Positions 13,350-23,920 of a DNA stretch of 64,000 nucleotides are shown here, in pieces. The first letter of the stretch is position 1, and every line of letters starts with the position of its first letter. The DNA comes from Sipunculus nudus (taxonomy: Eukaryota > Annelida > Sipuncula > Golfingiida > Sipunculidae): contig CM049316.1 of NCBI GenBank assembly GCA_026874595.1, positions 14,201,839-14,265,838 on the forward strand. Reading direction: 5' to 3'. A program made the position numbers and the translations under genes. The notes beneath the pieces were generated by a model that was given only the letters and a program-made list of their open reading frames with translations, was not told where the DNA came from and made no database searches.

Positions 13350-15223
13350 ACATTCAAGTCTTACTTTCCGTAGTCGTCAAATATTTTTAATCAGTGTTTC
13401 ATTCCTTTCAATGATAATTTCCTTCAAAGACCACTTAGAACAAGATCCTCTCTCAGTTATCATAGAATGTTTCATAATAAGAATTTATCCATTAGTAATA
13501 ATGGCTCTTGCTCTTCTGTGTTAATGGTGAAAAAAGCCGCGTACATAAAACAGGAAGCTGGGCCCTCTAACACTAGAGACGGAGATTTACCGAACGTACG
13601 CTAAAAGGGCGGCTGAGCCAGTGGAAATGAAACAACCAGGGCTTAAGGTGACTGTGTTTGACGAGATGAAAGCTTGTAATTTGGACAGGAGGTCGGAACT
13701 AAGACAGAACTGCCAGATACAAGGTCTGTGGGAGACAAGCCGAGTTGACTAAATAGTCCCCCAGGGTCCAGTGCTAAGTAAAGTCACTGTCACTTGAGCC
13801 GAAACTGTCAAACCGCCGCGGGTGTAATACAGATATGACAACGGCCAGTCAACACCTCCTATCAACAGAAAAAAGGCAACGTAAAACCTAGGTGATGTTA
13901 AGCATAAAAAAATATATGGTCTCTCCGGGTGTATTCATCCAAACGTTCAAACCAAAGGCATTTACACTGCAGCCGGTTATTTTATACCACGTAAGTTCCA
14001 CAAAACAACATCGGTTTCTCTTTATGCCGTTGGTTGATTTTATTTCCCGCAGGTGGACATTTCAGGATCAGCTGCAGTAAAAATCATCATGTTCAGCGAT
14101 TGTATTGGCGACGAGGTGTGTACTGGTGAGTGACGTCACAAACGTGTCTGCCTGTTTGTCTGTCTGAGAACTGCACTTTCAAAACTCCATAATATAATTG
14201 ACATTTTATGACAGTTACTTACTATCTGTCCTGTTTTTTTTTTTTTTTTTGGTAATACACTTTCCTCCAAATGGTGGTCCATTCGCCTAGAAGATCAATT
14301 CTGCTTTTTGTAACGCTGACTTTGACATGAATTAGGCCGGAATCAACAAAACTTAATTTTCCTGAAATAGGCCTCGGAACCTGGTATTTTGTCATTAAGC
14401 TCTGTATCCGGTTTTATATGCGCGGGCACCGAAATAATCTGTTTAGACAATACATCTGATCTCTGAGGTTTCAATTTGTTGTTTCATTAATTATTTTTCC
14501 TGTCACTGAGTTTAATAATGTTTTCATGTACGCGTATAAATTATAATACTTGTGCTTCATCAAACTAAATTCAGTATTCAACACCATTTTCACGTTGCCA
14601 GTTAATTTAGTATATCTATGTATCACACAGGTGAGAAGTAGGGCCGGTTTTATATTTCATTGTACACAATTGTCTAAGCATGTTGTTATCACACTAAAAT
14701 AAACTGGTGGATCTGAAATGGCACATTTTAGCCGGATTACCTCTGACAGGACAACTTCAGAAGTGTGTGGGCGTCCTTCTCGAAAAATCTCTTGTTATAT
14801 ACTTAGAGGGTTACATTTTAAAAAAGCAGTCGCATTTTTGAAGAATGTTTTCAGTGTCAAACATGGCCACGTTGTAAATATGTTGAACTAATTTGTAACG
14901 ACACCCGGCGGGCTCCGCGGGACTCGTGGCTAGTGCTGTATAAATGTTTCTGGTTTTTTGGGGGCATGCAAGAAATGTTCAGACACGTGAGGAAAGTATT
15001 AAGTGTATCCAGAGGCGAAGCTGGGTGATGAAACAACTAATCATTTCAACCTTTCTTGAGACGAAGATGCGGTCATTTGCCCAATTTGTTATACATCAGT
15101 ATAACAAAACTCCGCACTCTTCCAGTAATTGATTGGTATTTCCGGTTCACCACCTGGCGTTGTCCGGTGGAGGTTGAACGAGAAACAATGACAAGTAGAT
15201 GTTTGTATAGGAAGCATGCAACT
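13350..15223. other. noncoding stretch, moderately GC-rich at 13.55-13.85 kb
   Basis: No gene is supported. The 13550-13870 part is richer in GC than its surroundings but has no long frame. A poly-T run sits at 14234-14250. A TGACGTCA lies near 14131, unattached to any gene I can see. Confidence 0.4.
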
Positions 15224-15253
15224 CCCCCCCCCCCCCCCCCCCCTCCACCACCA

Positions 15254-15640
15254 CACACATGCCTGCAACCGGGCGATAATGGGGGATCGGCTATGAAGTG
15301 TAAGACCTTGGGAACATGGTCGAAATTTAAAAACAAATGCAAATATGTGACCCAGGACTATTACTGAGCACAAATTTAGGTTTTGTAAATCATCCATATT
15401 GGAGATCTAGCGCAAACAGAAAATGGCGGGTGAAAGCAAAAATAGAAAAAGAAGAAAATGGACAGCAATTGAAATCGATGGTTTTGCGCTGAGGGAGGGG
15501 GTTGCTATGTAGTTCCACCCACAAAATTGTTTTGCCTAAATATGAATAAAGAAATAAACTGATCAACCCCTATTAGCCTCTCTGTCCTACGGGGGGAGGG
15601 GGAGCTAAAATATCTACCTTAATGTCGGTACAGCATTCAC
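15254..15640 (+). repeat. dispersed repeat family B, copy 1
   Basis: This segment is similar, in the same orientation, to about 41800-42150. Both contain GGGCGATAATG, a GTGTAAGACC/GTGTACAAC word, TTGGGAA and, about 280 bases later, a CATCAACCCC-type word, CCTAT/CCTAA and AGCCTC. The copies are well diverged. No coding capacity is visible, so the class is unknown. A poly-C run (15224-15243) abuts the left edge. Confidence 0.6.
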
Positions 15641-16194
15641 AGAGAAGTGTTGATAGCCACTTGGATAAGAAAAATCATATTGTTTCTTGGTTTATTTCAC
15701 AATAGGAGGGACAAGTATTGCATCAAATAATGGTTAATGCATTTTGAGTGTGCTAAGGTTCTGTTTGCATTGTGTTGATGACGTACCGAGAGTTACTATT
15801 GAGTTGGCATTTTCACCAGTGTATTAGGCCCAACCTCCTTCTTTTGTCCAGTTTCACGAAACAGCGCCTCGGCTGTGGTGTCTATTATAGGGGAACGTTC
15901 TCCATCTTCTGAACACATTTGTGTTGAATAATGTAAAAAAGAACAAGTTCCAACTCCGAGACGAAAACGCTTTGTTTACATTTCTGGAATACCCGATGAC
16001 ATATCTCACCAAGACAAAGGTGATGTTATTGATTATATTCAGTTTGAAACAGAATTCTGGATATAAATAAATATCAGTAAGTAGACAAAGGATAATTGTA
16101 GTAAGGGTATAGTTGTCGTATATCTGCATGTAGCTAAGGCTAGGTTTCGTATTACTATCCTTGTAATGAGCCCTACAGCCCGTCTTGAATTTGC

Positions 16195-16234
16195 AATAAT
16201 AATAATATTATTATTAATAATAATAAAATTATTT

Positions 16235-16286
<52 letters not shown>
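16195..16286. repeat. (AAT)n microsatellite
   Basis: A compound AAT/TTA triplet array. The open frames across it encode Ile or Leu runs on both strands and are artefacts. Confidence 0.95.
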
Positions 16287-16288
<2 letters not shown>

Positions 16289-17164
16289 GCAAATTTAAAA
16301 TCATTTTTAAAAAATAATTTAAAAAAGTCGGGTTTGGAAAAAATAACAGGACAGTCCTGCATCCATAATCCCAGAGTTTTTTATGTTTTCTTGGCACGAC
16401 GCACAGGAATATGCTCCCTGTTTATATTTAAAAGAATTTTGGCCATGAACAGGGAATTAAAAAGGAACATGTTTGTGGAACGAAAACACACCTTGACCTG
16501 TCGTGTCGCCGTTCATTATAATCGCATTCTATGACCTCAAATTGATGAAAAGTGTCAGCGGTTCTGCCCTCTATTGCAAGTTGGCCGACACTGGTCACAG
16601 GGTGCGGGTATAGGTCATGCTTACGTGACAATCCAGTTCTATTAAACAACTAAACTTATGCATTGTTTTAAACAAAAAAAAAAACATATAATGGAGACTT
16701 TATACCAGGGTCTCAGCTGATTATACTGACTAGGACAAATTATTATTCCTGTTTCTGCTTTCTCATACACGTACATGTATTGATAATAGCCTTCAGTGAC
16801 GCTAATTGTTCATACAATACCATTGTGCGGGCAGTACAAGTAACAGTAAGCCTAACATTAGTTTATATGCATGTCATACTGTTTCCAGCTGAAAAAATTA
16901 CTTGACGTACTTGCGAATTTACATTTATTTCTAGACGTAAATTGTTCTCTTATCAACTAATTTGTATATCATTTCATGTGAAAACCCACCAGAATATTTC
17001 AAGGATAGATTTTCACATCCCATCAAAACTAATGCAAGATATGCAATTAAATATAATTTTACATATTTGTCCGTAAACTAGCATTTCATATCCTATAAAA
17101 AGCCATAACACATATCACATATCACAGTTTCAATGAAACTCCCACAGTAAGTATGAGTTTAAAT

Positions 17165-20163
17165 GACAGTGGATATAAAACATGGTGGTCAATGGACGTA
17201 CCATACAGTGACTGAACAAAGTATAACGCTGTGAACACTAGACGTACCATACAACGACCGCAGAAAGTATAATACGGTGGACATTAGACGTACCATACAA
17301 CGACCGCAGAAAGTATAACACGTGGACATTGGACGTACCATACGTTACCGCAGAAAGTATAACAGGGTGGACATTGGACGTACCATACGGTGACCGAAGA
17401 AAGTATAACACGGTGGACATTGGACATACTATACGGTGACCGGAGAAAGTATAACAAGGTGGACATTGGACGTATCATACGTAACCGCAGAAAGTGTAAC
17501 ACGGTGGACATTGGACGTACCATACGGTGACCGGAGAAAGTATAACACGGTGGACATTGGACGTACCATACGGTGACCGGAGAAAGTATAACACGGTGGA
17601 CATTGGACGTATCATACGTTACCGCAGAAAGTATAACACTGTGGACATTGGACGTACCATACGGTGACCGGAGGAAGTATAACACGGTGGACATTGGACG
17701 TACCATACGGTGACCAGAGGAAGTATAACACGGTGGAGATTGGACGTATGATACGTTACCGCAGAAATTGTAACACGGTGGACATTGGACGTACCATACG
17801 GTGACCGCAGATAGTATAACACGGTTGACATTGGACGTACCATACGTTACCGCAGAAGGTATAACACGGTGGACATTGGACGTACCATACGTTACCGCAG
17901 AAAGAATAACACGATACCATACGGCGACCGGAGAAAGTAAAACACGGTGGACATTGGACGTACCATATAACGACCGCAGAAAGTAAATTATGGTGGACAT
18001 TAGACGTACCATACAACGACCGCAGAATGTATAATACGGAGGTTATTGGACGTATCATATGTACCGCAGAAAGTATAACACGGTGGACATTGGACGTACC
18101 ATACGGTGACCGGAGGAAGTATAACACGATACCATACGGCGACCGGAGAAAGTAAAACACGGTGGACATTGGACGTACCATATAATGACCGCAGAAAGTA
18201 AAATACGGTGGACATTAGACGTATCATACAACGACCGCAGAATGTATAACACGGCGGACATTGGACGTATCATACGTTACCGCAGAAAGTATAACACGGT
18301 GGACATTGGACGTACCATACGGTGACCGGAGGAATTATAACACGGTGGACATTGGACGTACCATACGGTGACCGGAGAAAGTATAACACGGTGGACATTG
18401 GACGTATCATCCGTTACCGCATAAAGTGTAACACGGTGGACATTGGATGTACCATACGGTGACCGCAGATAGTATAATTCGGTTGACATTGGACGTACCA
18501 TACATTACCGCAGTAGGTATATCACGGTGGACATTGGACGTATCATACGTTACCGCAGAAAGTATAACACGGTGGACATTGGACGTACCATACGGTGACC
18601 GGAGGAAGTATAACACGGTGGACATTGGACGTACCATACCGTGACCGGAGAAAGTATAACACGGTGGACACTGGACGTATCATCCGTTACCGCAGAAAGT
18701 GTAACACGGTGAACATTGGATGTACCATACGGTGATCGGAAAAAGTAAAACACGGTGGACATTGGACGTACCATACGGTGACCGGAGAAAGTATAACACG
18801 GTGGACACTGGACGTATCATCCGTTACCGCAGAAAGTGTAACACGGTGGACATTGGATGTACCATACGGTGACGGCAGATAGTATAATTCGGTTGACATT
18901 GGACGTACCATACATTACCGCAGTAGGTATATCACGGTGGACATTGGACGTATCATACGTTACCGCAGAAAGTATAACACGGTGGACATTGGACGTACCA
19001 TACGGTGACCGGAGGAAGTATAACACGGTGGACATTGGACGTACCATACCGTGACCGGAGAAAGTATAACACGGTGGACACTGGACGTATCATCCGTTAC
19101 CGCAGAAAGTGTAACACGGTGAACATTGGATGTACCATACGGTGATCGGAAAAAGTAAAACACGGTGGACATTGGACGTACCATACGGTGACCGGAGAAA
19201 GTATAACACGGTGGACACTGGACGTATCATACGTTACCACAGAAAGTGTAACACGGTGGACATTGGATGTACCATACGGTGACGGCAGATAGTATAATTC
19301 GGTTGACATTGGACGTACCATACATTACCGCAGTAGGTTTATCACGGTGGACATTGGACGTACCATACGGTGATCGGAAAAAGTAAAACACGGTGGACAT
19401 TGGACGTACCATACGGTGACCGGAGAAAGTATAACACGGTGGACATTGGACGTATCATACGTTACCGCAGAAAGTATAACACGGTGGACATTGGATGTAC
19501 CATACGGTGATCGGAAAAAGTAAAACACGGTGGACATTGGACGTACCATACGGTGATCGGAAAAAGTAAAACACGGTGGACATTGGACGTACCATACGGT
19601 GACCGGAGAAAGTATAACACGGTGGACATTGGACGTATCATACATTACCGCAGAAAGTGTAACACGGTGGACATTGGATGTACCATACGGTGATCGGAAA
19701 AAGTAAAACACGGTGGACATTGGACGTACCATACGGTGACCGGAGAAAGTATAACACGGTGGACATTGGACGTATCATACGTTACCGCAGAAAGTATAAC
19801 ACGGTGGACATTGGACGTACCATACGGTGTTCGGAAAAAGTAAAACACGGTGGTCATTGGACGTACCATACGGTGACCGGAGAAAGTAAAACACGGTGGT
19901 CATTGGACGTACCATACGGTGACCGGAGAAAGTAAAACACGGTGGACATTGGACCTACCATACGGTGACCGGAGAAAGTAAAATAGGGTGGTCATTGGAC
20001 GTACCATACAGTGACCGGAGAAAGTAAAACACGGTGGACATTGGACGTACCATACGGTGACAGGAGAAAGTAAAACACGGTGGACATTGGACGTACCATA
20101 CGGTGACCGGAGAAAGTAAAATAGGGTGGTCATTGGACGTACCATACGGCGACCACAGAAAGT
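17165..20163. repeat. 3-kb satellite of about 46-bp monomers
   Basis: Roughly 65 head-to-tail monomers, each beginning GGTGGACATTGGACGTACC. Two main variants alternate: one continues ATACGGTGACCGGAGAAAG (46 bp), the other ATACGTTACCGCAGAAAG (45 bp). The last 300 bases are dominated by a third variant ending GAGAAAGTAAAACAC. The monomer is not a multiple of three, so frames rotate, and the long minus-strand frames (up to 242 codons) simply reflect the absence of stops in the repeat. The edges are degenerate: the first monomers near 17165 and the last near 20150 are diverged. Confidence 0.96.
18277..19320. repeat. 410-bp higher-order repeat inside the satellite
   Basis: Segments 410 bases apart are nearly identical: the plus-strand frames at 18447-18644 and 18857-19054 translate identically, as do the minus-strand frames at 18550-18774 and 18960-19184. 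The unit holds nine monomers. It begins less exactly at 18277 and a truncated third copy is fused near 19227-19412. A separate 216-bp block duplication appears at about 17911 and 18127. Confidence 0.9.
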
Positions 20164-20258
20164 ACTCTTTTGTCTCGCCGCACTTTGACCGGTGAACTTA
20201 AATATGGTTCGAAGAACCTGCACTGAAAAGCAACGTATGCAACTGCATGTCCATAATT

Positions 20259-20260
<2 letters not shown>

Positions 20261-20297
<37 letters not shown>
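20261..20297. repeat. (AT)n left of hairpin element 1
   Basis: An uninterrupted AT tract bounding the left side of the hairpin element at 20298-20530; a matching tract bounds its right side. Confidence 0.95.
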
Positions 20298-20298
<1 letters not shown>

Positions 20299-20523
20299 CC
20301 AATATAATACATTAAGGTTCAATACATCACAGTGAAAGTGCTCTACCGTACGCAGAGCATCAATAATATTATACTATGTATATAGTTTGCTTGATTTCAT
20401 GATGTACTACAGTACTGTTTCGTGGGTTCCACGTAGTACCTGAGGAGTCGGCCGGCTAGCAAGCTGAACCCACGAAACAGTACTGTAGTACATCATGAAA
20501 TCAAGCTAACTATATACATAGTA

Positions 20524-20530
<7 letters not shown>
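20298..20530 (+). mobile_element. hairpin element, copy 1
   Basis: Two inverted arms of 65 bp (20365-20429 and 20466-20530) match at 64 of 65 positions around a 36-base loop. The loop contains GTACCTGAGGAGT and GGCCGGCT. A conserved box to the left (TTCAATACATC, then GTGCTCTACC, about 20319-20348) recurs next to copy 2. The element is enclosed by (AT)n on both sides. It has no coding capacity and looks like a non-autonomous foldback or MITE-like element; the class is uncertain. Confidence 0.8.

Positions 20531-20582
<52 letters not shown>
20531..20582. repeat. (TA)n right of hairpin element 1
   Basis: A pure TA tract of about 26 copies directly adjoining the right arm of the hairpin. Confidence 0.95.
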
Positions 20583-20585
<3 letters not shown>

Positions 20586-20681
20586 CGTACTAGCTCCAGT
20601 TTAAACCTTTAGGCCACTGTAAACTCTGGTTAAATTACGACCTGTGTCAATTAAGAAATGAAGATTTTCCCTTAAGGACCC

Positions 20682-20682
<1 letters not shown>

Positions 20683-20731
<49 letters not shown>
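20683..20731. repeat. (CA)n microsatellite
   Basis: About 24 uninterrupted CA dinucleotides. Confidence 0.96.
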
Positions 20732-20732
<1 letters not shown>

Positions 20733-20855
20733 TGTACATATGCTAACGTAGCCAGGATTATATTAGATTTCTAAAAGGTTGGAAAGGTTTCTGTATTATT
20801 CCCACTCACCTTAATTTATGTAGGTATATATGTATGTATACACACACATACATAC

Positions 20856-20886
<31 letters not shown>

Positions 20887-20965
20887 CATGTGGCCTGATG
20901 ATTGTGGCATTTATTATGCATGAAACCTCAGGTAGCGAGAACCATGTTAATCGACTTGACTCCAA

Positions 20966-20966
<1 letters not shown>

Positions 20967-21053
<87 letters not shown>

Positions 21054-21055
21054 AG

Positions 21056-21088
<33 letters not shown>

Positions 21089-21132
21089 CGAGTTAATATT
21101 TTTATCGTTGTCCGGACGATGGTCCTGGTTTT

Positions 21133-21205
<73 letters not shown>

Positions 21206-21206
21206 G
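20967..21206. repeat. compound (TA)n-(GA)n-(TA)n microsatellite
   Basis: (TA)n to about 21006, (GA)n to about 21088 with AA interruptions, 48 bases of unique DNA, then (TA)n 21137-21206. The open frames here are translation artefacts. Confidence 0.95.
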
Positions 21207-21209
21207 TGC

Positions 21210-22843
21210 TTATCTAGAGCATTCCTCACACTTGTTCAATAACTACCCTGCCCGAACAAACCAACCCCCGCGTGGGACATCAATAGAGGTACCTCTCATA
21301 TTACGAGCCTCGTTGTGGTCGAGGTACGAAGCTTAACAATCAGTTTCAGAAATCAGTCTGTTTGTATAGAGAACGGCAACATCCTACAGGGTGACAGAAC
21401 ATATTATAAAGACGTGTAACATTACAGCAGATACAAACAAAATTAAGAGCTGTGGCAGAGTTCTTTGTCCCTTTGGGTTTAATTGCGCCCGTCCCCGGAC
21501 ACTTAAACCAAACAGTGGTTTAATGTACATGAGCGGTCATTAATGTATGAATTAAAAATGAGTAAATCGACGCTCATATTTTCACGCCCCTGGCTGTTCT
21601 GAGCACTGCAGGCTGACTATCTCGCTCCTTTACCGACGTAGGAAGATAAATCAGTATCAAATTATCGAATTACACGTGATCCAGGTGTCAACGTATGCCA
21701 GCCAGAACACCATATAACTTCTAATTAAGGTTTGTAATCATTTATTAATCAGGGTCTCTTGGGGTTGCAGGGGGTTAAAAGATTCCCAGCACTTAACGAA
21801 ATATAATTTCCTGATCTTCACAAAGTTCTCACTGATCGACTTTGAAAATTCCAGTATAATTCCAGTAAAAAATAATACAATATCAATGAATTCCACACTA
21901 AAATGCTACAATCTTAAATCCAGATCTCCTTCGCTGTGTAGAAAGATTGTCCGGGTCTCACCACCAGGGTTCGCACAGGGAAAACCATTGTAACATAACC
22001 AATGAGAGCGTGGCATCGCATTGTGCATCCAGCTCCAAGATTTAAACCTGCGACATCCCGCTCTCGTTGGTCTGATTCTTGGTCCTGTGACAGCCCTGGC
22101 GTTGAGACCACCCAAACGGTGCCCCCCCCCCCCTACCCCCGTTGAGCTGAAACATTATTAATTTTATCTATTTCTAATTTTCCCATTTTTCCATTATTAC
22201 ACTCTGCTTGGTGACAGCACTGAGAAACCTCCCAAATTGCTTTGCCTGTGAAGCATGGCCTTCCCATAAGCCCGAAGAGCTAAGCCTGGGTTGTGGTTGA
22301 CCGTGAACAAAGAAGATCTGCTATGACTGCAGACGAGTGTAGATTTGCCCCAGGTTTTGGGAATTTTTTTCTCTCTAAATCTCTAACTTTGAGTTGGAAA
22401 AGAGAAACTTTTTTAGATTTCCCCTGATTATAAGGATGGCTCTGAACCCTGGGTTAACCGTAAAACTGAAGTTTTGTTTGAAAAAGAACGTCTACAATAC
22501 ATTCCTTTACCGAGACTGATATAGGCACCGAGAATGCCCGCGTGTGAACCAGTTGCGTCACCTGACCATGCACCCTTATGTATTCACTGTCTGTATTACT
22601 GGAGAGGATTTTTCGTTTTCGATATTGTACAGATTACAATCAGATTACGACGTATTGTTAGGACAGGAAGCTTATAAAATAAGCGGTAGTAGGGCGATTT
22701 AAACATGTTTTATAGCTGTGATATAAATATACATTTAACAAACATAATTAGTACTTTTTAAACAATTGGCTTGACCAGGGCACTGAATCACGAAAGAATT
22801 CCACAATACTTCACGGAGTGACCTATTTACTACGCTGCGAAAT
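21210..22843. other. noncoding stretch holding one dispersed repeat
   Basis: Apart from the family A repeat at 21915-22095 and a poly-C run near 22123-22132, I see no gene. The minus-strand frames at 21906-22115 lie within the repeat. Confidence 0.45.
21915..22095 (-). repeat. dispersed repeat family A, copy 1
   Basis: On the minus strand this aligns with 57660-57885 and, over part of its length, with 29311-29440. Shared words include AAGAATCAGACCAAC, CACAATGCGAT, CCACGCTCT, CTGTGCG, ACCCTGGTG and AATCTT. An internal GGTTTAAATC resembles a decayed polymerase III B box, so a tRNA-derived SINE is possible but unproven. Confidence 0.65.
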
Positions 22844-23153
22844 CATGAGCGGGTCGCTAACTTAAATCTTTAGATGGTTAGACTAACAATTAAGACGTAT
22901 TAGTTCGGTGACATCATTGTGGCAACACATATAGCTGTATAATAAAGTATAATTTTATCATTAAATGCAGTATTGATAATAATTCAGGTGAAGCCCCCTC
23001 ATGAGCGGGTCGCTAACTTAAATATTTAGATGGTTAGACCAACAATTAAGACGTATTAGTTCGGTGACATCGTTGCGGCAACACATATAGCTGTATAATG
23101 AAGTATAATTTTATCATTAAATGCAGTATTGATAATAATTCAGGTGAAGCCCC
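22844..23153. repeat. tandem duplication, period 156 bp
   Basis: Two copies (22844-22997 and 23000-23153) differ at about five positions. Both run from CATGAGCGGGTCGCTAAC to AATTCAGGTGAAGCCCC. They carry no open frame. The near-identity indicates a recent duplication about 0.8-1 kb beyond the 3' end of the neuropeptide coding region. Confidence 0.93.
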
Positions 23154-23159
23154 AGGCTA

Positions 23160-23900
23160 ATGGAGCAATCGGAAGTCCCCAGCGGTAGCTGTATTTGGGC
23201 GAGGATTATTGCCCGCTGTGAGCTCCGGTTGGCGGAATACCACCATATACAAATCATACGTTATTACCGGATATCATGACATTTTGATCAGAACCGTGAT
23301 AGCAATCAGCGGACGCCTTGGCGCCTATCATGGTATTTATCCAAATCTACTGCAGTTACGTTCGGTTCACTAAGAGTACATTTATTCTGTGGCCTTCAGA
23401 GTCTTTAAATAATGAATTTGGACACGCTGGCCTTAAGGGGTTAAACTACATTAAGCACTGTATCATTCATTCCATTGCCCTGACAACGTAGAACTTTCAC
23501 CCATCAGCACACATTTAAATAGATACAATGTCAATATAACAGTAATAGGTTTTACTCAGAATTCAAAGGTCCACACGGTCCACAGGCTAACAATGGCAGA
23601 AACAAAGCATTGACACCAATTCAAGGCCGAGTCCAAAAGATGTCTCTTGTTTACAAAATGGACAATTAGTAGCCCATACGACACTATAATCTGCTAATAC
23701 CCTCATAAAATTAATATAATGTGCTTTTATACACACAGAACAGGGCATGATATGGTTCCGTTCATGTTATGCTTACATGGGAGGGCTTAACAAGCAGTAT
23801 CACAGTTAACTAAACATATTTAAAGTTTAAAATAGCAGGCGACCGGCGTTACCTGTGGTGCTTGTGCCGATAAAAGATGCGGTTGTTTGATTTTCTGCTT
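23160..23900. other. 3' flank of the neuropeptide gene
   Basis: Probably the 3' UTR plus intergenic DNA, with the only clear AATAAA at 23381-23386 (minus). No other gene or repeat is visible. Confidence 0.4.
23381..23386 (-). terminator. candidate polyadenylation signal AATAAA
   Basis: TTTATT on the plus strand is AATAAA on the minus strand, about 540 bases past the stop codon. I saw no canonical AATAAA closer to the stop. In AT-rich DNA this is weak support; a shorter 3' end with a variant signal is possible. Confidence 0.3.
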
Positions 23901-23920
23901 GGCTGAATGCTGCAGTCTCG

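Noticed and set aside
17284..18012. 242-codon minus-strand open frame, and many similar 60-140-codon frames across 17.2-20.2 kb
   Set aside because: They lie wholly in the 46-bp satellite, whose monomer lacks stops in several frames. The frames drift with each 45/46-bp length change and overlap on both strands.
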